Shown here: one piece after another, positions 26,599 through 33,413 of the stretch
Position numbering within the stretch: the first letter of the stretch is position 1
How the letters are laid out: the number at the start of each line of letters is the position of its first letter
Notes under the pieces: generated by a model
What the model was told of the DNA's origin: nothing
The model's input: the letters and a program-made list of their open reading frames with translations, nothing else
Database searches by the model: none
DNA from: Candidatus Aveggerthella excrementigallinarum
Lineage (GTDB): Bacteria; Actinomycetota; Coriobacteriia; Coriobacteriales; Eggerthellaceae
Direction: 5' to 3'
Length of the DNA: 33,413 bases
NCBI GenBank assembly: GCA_018715725.1
Contig: DVLD01000056.1
Coordinates: 1 to 33,413, forward strand
Made by a program: the position numbers and the translations under genes

Positions 26599-27222
26599 TT
26601 ACGCGCCCGCCCTCCGCAGGAAGCGCAGTCCTGCATCCGTGGTCTTCCAGCAGCCCTCCCACTCAAGGCCGCCTGCCGCTTCGAGCTTCGAGACGAAATA
26701 CTCGGGATAGACGCTCTTTCCGTCGGCCTCGACCTTGCCGCCAAGCGCCTCGTTCACGTCGGAGAGCTTTGCGCCCTGTTCACACGCACGCAGCGTCTCC
26801 TTAATGGCGGCCGTGAACTCCGCGGGCTCGGACGCGCACAGCGCGTCAATCATCTTCGCGGGCTCGAGCGACGCGAGCACCGTCTGGCCTGCCGGGGTGG
26901 TCTTGAGCGTCCAGTCCGTCGGCTGATCCTCGGAATCGAGGTTGGATTCATCAGCGGTTTCCGCGGACTCCTCTTCCACTGCGGTACGCTCGATGCCGCC
27001 CGCCTCGACGAGCAGGTTGATGAGCACGTGCGGCGTCTGCAGGCTGGTTTTCATAACCGTCAACGACTCAAGACCGGCTTCGATGTCGCGGTACGGCGCC
27101 TCCTCCAGACACGCGCGCAGACACGCGCACATGGGCAGCGTGTTCGCACGCGTCTTGCGCACGCACGCCATGACTCGCTCCACCGCCTCGGTGGAGCGGT
27201 CGGTCGTTTCGATAGAAGTCAT
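26599..27222 (-). CDS. Hypothetical protein, first gene of the reductase cluster
   Basis: 207 aa MTSIETTDRSTEAVERVMACVRKTRANTLPMCACLRACLEEAPYRDIEAGLESLTVMKTSLQTPHVLINLLVEAGGIER...WEGCWKTTDAGLRFLRRAGA; no family recognised. Confidence 0.75.
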   Translation of the reverse strand: MTSIETTDRSTEAVERVMACVRKTRANTLPMCACLRACLEEAPYRDIEAGLESLTVMKTSLQTPHVLINLLVEAGGIERTAVEEESAETADESNLDSEDQPTDWTLKTTPAGQTVLASLEPAKMIDALCASEPAEFTAAIKETLRACEQGAKLSDVNEALGGKVEADGKSVYPEYFVSKLEAAGGLEWEGCWKTTDAGLRFLRRAGA

Positions 27223-27227
27223 GCTGT

Positions 27228-27242
27228 CCCCCCCTTTTTTTT
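27228..27242 (-). repeat. A8G7 homopolymer pair at ribosome-binding site
   Basis: Minus strand AAAAAAAAGGGGGGGACAGC-ATG. Confidence 0.85.
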
Positions 27243-27411
27243 CAGCGCTCCGAGCAACCTGACGCCCATTTCCTAAACGCGTTGCTTGGATACGCTGACA
27301 GTAGTCAAGATGAGGGGCAGCTAAGAAGCCCCGTAGTTCGTGAAACCGGAACTCTTTTTTGGTGAGGGCGTGTTTTCGAACCTCACGAATAACGGGTGAT
27401 AAACATAAAAG

Positions 27412-27431
27412 AAGGCCTGCGAACAGGCCTT
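27412..27431 (-). terminator. Rho-independent terminator
   Basis: AAGGCCTG-TTCG-CAGGCCTT on minus strand, followed by CTTTTATGTTT; immediately after stop of 27432..27734. Confidence 0.75.
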
Positions 27432-27734
27432 TTAGTTCTCATCTTCGCCATGCGCGTCCTCGAGGGGCGCCATGAGCGAAAGCGTGCTCTGGATGGCGAG
27501 CTTTTGCGCGAGCAGCTGCTGGGCGCTCGCGCTGCGCGCGCGACCCTGCGCTTTCAGGACGTCGATGCGCGCCTCCAGTTCGTCGCAGCGAGCCGAGAGC
27601 GCCTCGTAGATGTCCTCGAGCGCGCCCAGCCGGTCGATTGCCGCGCCGCCTGCCGTGCTGTCGTCGTTCGCGCGAACGGCGGCCGCGTCGACCGCGAACG
27701 AACCGTCCGGGCGCTTCGTGGTCAGTCGCTTCAT
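27432..27734 (-). CDS. Small hypothetical coiled-coil protein
   Basis: 100 aa MKRLTTKRPDGSFAVDAAAVRANDD...AIDRLGALEDIYEALSARCDELEARIDVLKAQ; terminator follows. Confidence 0.65.
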   Translation of the reverse strand: MKRLTTKRPDGSFAVDAAAVRANDDSTAGGAAIDRLGALEDIYEALSARCDELEARIDVLKAQGRARSASAQQLLAQKLAIQSTLSLMAPLEDAHGEDEN

Positions 27735-27743
27735 GCCAGCACC

Positions 27744-28586
27744 CTACCCTTCAATCCGGCAGCACCCCAGCGAGGGCGACCGCCCGAACACGCCATGGTA
27801 ATCGGAGCCGCCCGTGCAGAACAGGCCATAGCGGCGCGCCAGGTTGTAGCACCGGTCGTGATCCGCCGCACCGTGGTCGGGATGCAGGCGCTCGATGCCC
27901 GACAGGCCCGCCTCCACGAGTGCGGGCACGAGCTCGTAGTTGCCCATCTGCCCCGGGTGCGCCAAGACCGCTCGTCCGCCGTCGCGCACGATGGCTGCGA
28001 CGGCGTCGCGCGCGTCCACGTACTCGATATCGCGCACGGCGACGCCCTCTCCTTTGAAGAGGCGGCGGTACAAGCGTTGCCACTCAGGGCTCGCGCAGGG
28101 CGCGTCCACCAGACCCGCCATGATGTGCTGCTTGTACAGGCAGGTGGACGCTGCCGCCAGACGCTCGACCTTTTCCACGTCCACGTCGTAGCCCGCTTGC
28201 AGCAGGCGCTCCAGCTGCCAGCGCGACGCCGCTTCGCGGCGCTGCAGCAATGGCCGACAGAGGCGCTCGACCGCCGGCGACCCCTCGCGCACGCCCAGGC
28301 CAAGAATGTGCACCTTGCGACCGCGCGCGAAATCGTAGGCGGAGATCTCCACGCCGCCCACCACGGTCACGCCAACGGCGCGGCCGGCGCGCTGCGCGGC
28401 TGTGATGCCGCGCGTGGTGTCGTGGTTCGTGAACGCGACGTGCGTCAACCCCGACCCCGCCGCGCGTGCGACCAGCTGTGCGCACGTCTCGGAACCGTCG
28501 GAGAGCGTGGAGTGGACGTGCAGGTCGGCCCGGTACGGCTCCCCCTCGTGCACACCCAGCACTTCAAGCAGCATGCTTTGGTTCAT
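27744..28586 (-). CDS. PHP-domain metallophosphoesterase (TrpH/YciV-like)
   Basis: YRADLHVHSTLSDGSETCAQLVARAAGSGLTHVAFTNHDTTRGI...AVLAHPGQMGNYELVPALVEAGLSGIERLHPDHGAADHDRC...CTGGSDYHG. Confidence 0.9.
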   Translation of the reverse strand: MNQSMLLEVLGVHEGEPYRADLHVHSTLSDGSETCAQLVARAAGSGLTHVAFTNHDTTRGITAAQRAGRAVGVTVVGGVEISAYDFARGRKVHILGLGVREGSPAVERLCRPLLQRREAASRWQLERLLQAGYDVDVEKVERLAAASTCLYKQHIMAGLVDAPCASPEWQRLYRRLFKGEGVAVRDIEYVDARDAVAAIVRDGGRAVLAHPGQMGNYELVPALVEAGLSGIERLHPDHGAADHDRCYNLARRYGLFCTGGSDYHGVFGRSPSLGCCRIEG

Positions 28587-28624
28587 GCGGGTCCTTTCCG
28601 TTCGAAACGTTGACAGCCTGCGCG

Positions 28625-29665
28625 CTAGGGAACGAGCGTGCGCAGCGCGATCGAGCCATCATCGCACACGAACGGCTCCAGCATCATGCGCTGCACCGGC
28701 GCAGCGACAGAGCGGAGGGCGCCCTCGAGCGAAGCAGCGCACATCGCTTGCTCCAGATTGTACTTCGTCGGCGGCAGGAGGTTGATGGTTCTGTCGTCAC
28801 CGCGCACGAGCGCCCAGCATGGCTGAACCCAGTCGGAAATGAACGATTCGCTGCATTCCCCGTCAGGTTCTTGGCCCGCGGGCACCGCAGCGGCAAAGAA
28901 GAACGTGTCGTAGCGACGCGGTTCGTACGACGGCGTCGTCCAGCGCGCCTTCGCGCCCAGAAGGTCGGAACGCAGCCGAAGGCCCCGGGCGCGCAGGAAC
29001 TCCGCGAACGACTCGCGGTGGCCGGACAGGGCCGCACGGTGCTCCGACCACGCCGCACCGGACAGGTCGTCCACGACCGCGCCATTGGGCGTGCCCGCCA
29101 AGAGCACGCCGGTCTCTTCGTAGACCTCGCGCACGGCGGCCACCACCGCCCGGCGCGCCGTCTCCTCGCTGACGCCCAGCAGCGTCGCCCACTCAGACGG
29201 CGCGGGGCCTTCCCACGGTAGGTCCTCCTCGACATCGCGCACGTCGGCGCCGCCGCCGGGAAACACCACCGCGTTCGGCGACGTGGGCATGGAGCGCTGC
29301 CGGCGAATCATGAAGATTTCGACGCCGTTGTCCGGCACGGCGAGCGGGTACGGAAGCGGCGCGCCCGCTGCGCGCAGTGCGACCGCGCGCTCGCGCACGG
29401 TCGCCAGCGCCGGATCGCGCTCGATGCTCCAGACGGTCTTCTCCCGACCCCGGCGCTCCCGCATGAGCAGCACGGACGACGACAAGCGCGGCGTGGCGGG
29501 CTTGAAGCCGACCGCCCCCGCGCGCAAGAATGCCCTGGCGCGGTCTGCCGTCTGGGCAGGCACGTCGCGCACGACGAACTGCTCGCCCGACCGGAATAGC
29601 CGTCCTGCGCCCATTCCCCCGCCACCTCGCTCTCGTCGATGCTCGTGCGCCCTCATCCGCTTCAT
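28625..29665 (-). CDS. Nudix hydrolase (NUDT19-like, long insertion in Nudix region)
   Basis: Likely start MKRMRAHEHRRERGGGG; PNAVVFPGGGADVRDVEEDLPWEGPAPSEWATLLGVSEETARRAVVAAVREVYEETGVLLAG. Confidence 0.82.
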   Translation of the reverse strand: MKRMRAHEHRRERGGGGMGAGRLFRSGEQFVVRDVPAQTADRARAFLRAGAVGFKPATPRLSSSVLLMRERRGREKTVWSIERDPALATVRERAVALRAAGAPLPYPLAVPDNGVEIFMIRRQRSMPTSPNAVVFPGGGADVRDVEEDLPWEGPAPSEWATLLGVSEETARRAVVAAVREVYEETGVLLAGTPNGAVVDDLSGAAWSEHRAALSGHRESFAEFLRARGLRLRSDLLGAKARWTTPSYEPRRYDTFFFAAAVPAGQEPDGECSESFISDWVQPCWALVRGDDRTINLLPPTKYNLEQAMCAASLEGALRSVAAPVQRMMLEPFVCDDGSIALRTLVP

Positions 29666-29684
29666 TGTAGCGCCCGCCAAAACG

Positions 29685-29710
29685 CGCACGGCGCCGTTTG
29701 GCGCCGTGCG
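29685..29710 (-). terminator. Terminator between 29833..30291 gene and Nudix gene
   Basis: Perfect 11-bp stem CGCACGGCGCC/GGCGCCGTGCG, 4-nt loop; minus-strand TTTT follows after 2 nt. Confidence 0.6.
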
Positions 29711-29832
29711 GTCAGAGTAAACGCAATGTGGCAAGAATGCGTGCCCGCGGTCGCCCGCCTGCGCGAACGGCCGACCCTGCGCCGGCTTCCGCGATGAGAA
29801 AGGCCGCGCAACGCGGCGCCGGCATCGCTCTC

Positions 29833-30291
29833 CTACTTCGAGGTAAGCTGCTTCTTCAGGCGAGCGTCGATAGCGTAACCCACAATGGCAATGACGAGGC
29901 ACAGCAGATTAAGCCACGAGATGCCGCCCGCCAGGCGCGTGACGAAGTCCACCGCCATGAAGGCGATGGCGAACAGGCTGATCCAGTGGAAGGGGACGAT
30001 CTTCGAGGGCTCACGGAACGCGCGGTATCCCAGGAAGCCGAACGCGATCATGAGGAACGCGCCGATGAACACCATGATGATGTCGGCGAACGTGGCTGTA
30101 GGCGCAAAGAGGCGGAGCCATTGCAGCCCGTTGCCCGTGTCAAGCGACGAGAGCGCCGTGCCCGCCAGCACGAGCGCCAGCACGCCCGAAGCAATGCCCG
30201 CAATCGACACGCCCGCAAGCAGGTTCAGATCGCGCGACGACACCGTCACCAAATGTTGGCTGTGAGCGTGTTTATTCTTTTTCTTACTCAT
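29833..30291 (-). CDS. Small multi-TM hypothetical membrane protein
   Basis: MSKKKNKHAHSQHLVTVSSRDLNLLAGVSIAGIASGVLALVLAGTAL...; four hydrophobic segments; 152 aa. Confidence 0.75.
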   Translation of the reverse strand: MSKKKNKHAHSQHLVTVSSRDLNLLAGVSIAGIASGVLALVLAGTALSSLDTGNGLQWLRLFAPTATFADIIMVFIGAFLMIAFGFLGYRAFREPSKIVPFHWISLFAIAFMAVDFVTRLAGGISWLNLLCLVIAIVGYAIDARLKKQLTSK

Positions 30292-30405
30292 GCGAATCCT
30301 TTCGTCACCACGCGCGCCGTTGCGCTTGCACGGCGGCACGCCGGCGTTTTCCCGTGCACATCATACCCGAGCAGGCGGCCGAAAAGGCCTTGCTCGGGCA
30401 AAAGA

Positions 30406-30447
30406 CCGCGTGCGTCGGCCGCGACGGAGCGCCGCCGACGCACGCGG
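30406..30447 (-). terminator. Terminator-like hairpin downstream of nfo
   Basis: Perfect 14-bp stem CCGCGTGCGTCGGC/GCCGACGCACGCGG, 14-nt loop; minus strand followed by TCTTTTGCC. Confidence 0.6.
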
Positions 30448-30517
30448 CAGCGGCGCGATGCCTCCTGCGCACCGGCGGCGATGCCGCGCGGGCGCCTTCG
30501 GCATCAAGCGCCCTCCC

Positions 30518-31357
30518 TCATTCGTCGAACGCTTCCCGCAGGCGCGCTATCTCCTCAGCGTAGCCCGGCAGCTCGTTGGGCGTCTCTAGGAAAAACGGCA
30601 GGCCGCGCAGCGCCGGATGGCGCGTCACCGCGGAGAGCGCTTCGAAGCCGATGTGGCCTTCGCCGATGCACGCATGACGGTCCTTGCGCGCGCCGCAGGG
30701 GTTGAGGCTGTCGTTCAAGTGCACGGCCTTCAGGCGGTCGAGGCCTACCGTGCGGTCGAACGTTTCGAGCACCCCGTCGAGGTCGCCCGCGATATCGTAG
30801 CCCGCGTCCCATACATGGCAGGTGTCCAAGCACACGCCCACGTGGTCGGACAGCTCCGTGCGCTCGATGATGGCCGCAAGCTCCTCGAACGACCGGCCGA
30901 CCTCCGTGCCCTTGCCCGCCATGGTCTCGAGCAGCACCGTCGTAGTCTGCTCCGGGCGCAGGACCTCGTTCAAGACGGCGGCAATTTTCTCAATCCCCAC
31001 GCTCACGCCTTGCTTCACGTGGCTGCCCGGATGGAAGTTGTACAGCTGCCCAGGCGTGGCCTCCATGCGCGCAAGGTCGTCGGCGAACGTCTCCCGTGCG
31101 AACTCTTGCACGCGCGCGTCAGCTGCGGCGGGATTCAGCGTGTAGGACGCGTGCGCCAGGAACACGGTCATCCCCTGCTCTTCCGCATACGCATGAAATG
31201 CCGCGATGTCCTCCGGGTCGAGCGCCTTCGCCTTGCCACCGCGCGGGTTGCGCGTGAAGAACTGGAACGTGCTCGCGCCGATGGAGACGGCGGTCTTCGC
31301 CATGTGCAGGTAGCCCTTGGCGCTGGAGAGGTGGCACCCGATAGTCAGGCCAGGCAT
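30518..31357 (-). CDS. nfo: Endonuclease IV (deoxyribonuclease IV)
   Basis: 279 aa; [41 protein letters not shown]...[11 protein letters not shown]...[22 protein letters not shown]...[17 protein letters not shown]...[25 protein letters not shown]. Confidence 0.95.
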   Translation of the reverse strand: MPGLTIGCHLSSAKGYLHMAKTAVSIGASTFQFFTRNPRGGKAKALDPEDIAAFHAYAEEQGMTVFLAHASYTLNPAAADARVQEFARETFADDLARMEATPGQLYNFHPGSHVKQGVSVGIEKIAAVLNEVLRPEQTTTVLLETMAGKGTEVGRSFEELAAIIERTELSDHVGVCLDTCHVWDAGYDIAGDLDGVLETFDRTVGLDRLKAVHLNDSLNPCGARKDRHACIGEGHIGFEALSAVTRHPALRGLPFFLETPNELPGYAEEIARLREAFDE

Positions 31358-31366
31358 GGCGTCCGC

Positions 31367-31993
31367 CTAAATCTTGATCGTGCCCGCGAGCGCGTCCGAA
31401 AGCACCGCTTCGATAGCGGGCGGCTCGAACGCCGCAATGGGCACAATGGGCTGCGGCTCGGACTCGAAATCGCCGAGCTCTTTCTGGAAGATGAGCACGT
31501 CGTGCCACTCCCCGCACTTGTAGCCCGCGCGATACTGGATGCCCACCACGCGAAAGCCCATCTTGCGGTGCAGGTGCATGCTGCCAACGTTGGGCATGGA
31601 CACGATACCGAACGCGTTGCGCACGCCCTGCATCTGCAGCAGCTTCAGCAGCGCGGTGTACAGCTTGCGGCCCACGCCGCGGCCACGGCAGTTCTGGTCG
31701 ACGTAAATGGACAGCTCCACGTCCCACTGGTAGCCCGGACGCGCCTTGTAGCGACTGGCATAGGCGTAGCCCACCACCTTCCCGTCCACTTCGATGACCA
31801 GGTAGGGGTAGAACGCGATGCGCTCGATGATGCGGTGGCGGAACTCCTCCAACGGCGGGACCTCGAACTCGAAGGTGACCGGCTGGTCAATGTACGGCGC
31901 GTAGATGTCCAAGAGCGCCTCGGCATCCTCCAGCGTGGCGAAACGCATGGACAGGTCGCCGTCGTTGCCCACGATGCTTTGGAACGTGTTCAA
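31367..31993 (-). CDS. GNAT acetyltransferase, phosphinothricin acetyltransferase-like
   Basis: MRFATLEDAEALLDIYAPYIDQPVTFEFEVPPLEEFRHRI...YPYLVIEVDGKVVGYAYASRYKARPGYQWDVELSIYVDQNCRGRGVGRKLYTALLKLLQMQG. Confidence 0.92.
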   Translation of the reverse strand: MNTFQSIVGNDGDLSMRFATLEDAEALLDIYAPYIDQPVTFEFEVPPLEEFRHRIIERIAFYPYLVIEVDGKVVGYAYASRYKARPGYQWDVELSIYVDQNCRGRGVGRKLYTALLKLLQMQGVRNAFGIVSMPNVGSMHLHRKMGFRVVGIQYRAGYKCGEWHDVLIFQKELGDFESEPQPIVPIAAFEPPAIEAVLSDALAGTIKI

Positions 31994-32296
31994 GCTCTCT
32001 CTCCGTTCTCGTTCGTCTGCGCTCCCCCTTTAAGAGCGCGCCCATGCTACCACCGAGGCGCGTCGACAGGAAGCGCGCGCAGGGGATTGTTTGCGTTTCA
32101 TTACCCGATTCGAACACGCGCCGTACACGCCTGTGACGAACCGCGGCCCCACCGTCCAGCGCTCGACGACACAATGCCCGCCCCGCCGTCCGATGCTCAA
32201 CGGCCAATACCCATCACGTCGTCTGGCGTTCGGTGGCAGAATGCCCGCCATGTCCGCGCGCCGCGGCAGCATGCCGCCACCTCGGCGCGTTGTCGC

Positions 32297-33193
32297 TTAC
32301 AGCAGCGTCATCTGCGCCGGCTCGTAGGAGTACTCGTGGATGACATCGCCCACGTGCAGCTCCACCACGTGGGACTCCCAGTCTTTCACCAGCGTCACGA
32401 AGTTCATTTCCCCCTGGCGGAACACCAAGTCTGCGCCCACCATGCCGACGCACCGTCCGGCGCACACATCGTCGGCGCCATCTTGCGGCAGCGTGAGCTC
32501 GTCGACGCTCGGCGACGGGCCCCCGAAGAAGTACGGCGACAGGTCGAACGGCCCTTCGACGATGTCGACGCCGTGCTTCGCCGCCGTCTCCTCCAGCGTG
32601 CGCTTCCCTTCCTCAAAGCTGTACGGCACCTCAATGAGCAGATCGCGCTTCTTCGAGGCGCGCATGGTCTCGTAGATGCCCTCCTCGGCGCACATGCGGG
32701 CTTCCAGTTCGCGCGCGGCATCGGCGTTCTCGAACCGCCCGATGACGCACGCGGCGCGGGCGCCCTGTTCCAGCAGGCGCTCGACCCCGCGCGTCTCCGA
32801 AGAGATGCCCACCTTCACGAAGCCGGGCGCGAAGTACGCCATGTACACGAAGTGCGGCGTGAGGTTGTAGGCGCGCTGCTGCGGCGAGATGGTGGTGGCG
32901 AAGTAGAACGAGGGGTTGAAGCCCGTCTCTTCGATGCACGCCGGGCATTGCGTCTCCTTCATATCCGGCAGCAGCTCCACCTTGTTCGGGCAGCAGCGGG
33001 CCTCGAACGTTTTGAGGTCGAAGGGACCGGTGCAGTAGCGCTTCGGCAGGCGCTTGAGCGAGAACGTGCGCCCGAGCACCGGGAACAGGTAGCGCTTCGA
33101 CTCGTCGATGTCGTTCAGCACGAGGTGCGGGCCGTCGTCGGCAAAGCCGAATCCGGCAAGGACGATCTCGTGGTCGGGCTTGAATCGCGTCAT
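32297..33193 (-). CDS. DUF2797 domain protein
   Basis: 298 aa; KRYCTGPFDLKTFEARCCPNKVELLPDMKETQCPACIEETGFNPSFY...VYMAYFAPGFVKVGISSETRGVERLLEQGARAACVIGRFENADAARELEARM. Confidence 0.75.
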   Translation of the reverse strand: MTRFKPDHEIVLAGFGFADDGPHLVLNDIDESKRYLFPVLGRTFSLKRLPKRYCTGPFDLKTFEARCCPNKVELLPDMKETQCPACIEETGFNPSFYFATTISPQQRAYNLTPHFVYMAYFAPGFVKVGISSETRGVERLLEQGARAACVIGRFENADAARELEARMCAEEGIYETMRASKKRDLLIEVPYSFEEGKRTLEETAAKHGVDIVEGPFDLSPYFFGGPSPSVDELTLPQDGADDVCAGRCVGMVGADLVFRQGEMNFVTLVKDWESHVVELHVGDVIHEYSYEPAQMTLL

Positions 33194-33209
33194 GTTGCCT
33201 CCCTACCTT

Positions 33210-33413
33210 TCAGCGGTTCTCGATGTGCGAGATGTTCTTGAGCTCGATGGAGATCAGGCCGTCGGGGCCGCTCGTGAACTCGATGAAGTCCGGGTTGCGA
33301 CCGTACTCGGCCGGGAAGGTGATCTCGATGCCCGTGTCGGTGCGGATCTTGTGGTTGCGCGCCACGCGCTTGGCCGCCGCCTTTTCCACGCTCACGCGCT
33401 CAGGCAGGCCTTC
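33210..33413 (-). CDS. C-terminus of 37-kDa nucleoid-associated-type protein (truncated by window)
   Basis: Reading frame open to the window edge: EGLPERVSVEKAAAKRVARNHKIRTDTGIEITFPAEYGRNPDFIEFTSGPDGLISIELKNISHIENR, resembles the family C-terminus (TDTGIEI...IEFxxxPDGxISIxIKNI). Confidence 0.6.
   Translation of the reverse strand, partial: EGLPERVSVEKAAAKRVARNHKIRTDTGIEITFPAEYGRNPDFIEFTSGPDGLISIELKNISHIENR

Noticed and set aside
23708-26710. Plus-strand ORF of 1000 aa opposite dmsA
   Set aside because: Antisense shadow of dmsA; no family features.
27370-27390. GGTTCGAAAAC (minus) resembling a tRNA T-arm
   Set aside because: No pairing T-stem or cloverleaf around it; better explained as part of inverted repeats.
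32100-32125. GTTCGAATC (minus) resembling a tRNA T-loop
   Set aside because: Flanking bases do not form a T-stem, and no acceptor/anticodon arms or CCA context were found.
32030-32272. Small minus-strand ORF (80 aa) in the GNAT/DUF2797 intergenic
   Set aside because: No RBS or recognisable domain; composition like translated non-coding GC-rich DNA.
30617-33241. Plus-strand ORF of 874 aa opposite nfo, GNAT and DUF2797 genes
   Set aside because: Antisense shadow ORF over three recognised genes and an intergenic region.

Overview
This is a GC-rich (~63%) bacterial chromosomal window. Gene content (DmsABC-type molybdoenzyme cluster with a multi-TM LuxR regulator, truncated KdpD beside Trk genes) suggests Coriobacteriia/Eggerthellaceae; this taxon call is inference. 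Almost every gene is on the minus strand. In minus-strand order from the right edge: C-terminus of a 37-kDa nucleoid-associated-type protein, DUF2797 protein, GNAT acetyltransferase, endonuclease IV (nfo), small membrane protein, Nudix hydrolase, PHP phosphoesterase, small coiled-coil protein, an anaerobic reductase operon (unknown leader protein, dmsA/B/C-like, TorD-like chaperone, NapG-like and NapH-like ferredoxins), a multi-TM LuxR regulator, feoA-feoB, a YbhN/LPG-synthase-like membrane protein, a Pro/Ala/Gln-rich membrane protein, a plus-strand VapBC-type toxin-antitoxin pair, a trkA-trkA-trkH-kdpD(short)-kdpE potassium module, leuC-leuD-leuB, a carboxymuconolactone decarboxylase plus cupin pair, an MFS transporter, and a SixA-CHAD fusion running off the left edge. 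No rRNA, tRNA, CRISPR array, prophage or insertion sequence was supportable. The observations most worth checking are: a MerR-type 19-bp-spacer promoter upstream of the CMD/cupin pair; the orphan reductase operon with an uncharacterised leader gene preceded by an A8G7 tract; three consecutive long hairpins between dmsC and torD; a 12-bp palindromic GTGCCTGACC-type element between leuC and leuD; the hybrid Trk/Kdp module; the SixA-CHAD fusion; and palindromes around the toxin-antitoxin promoter.
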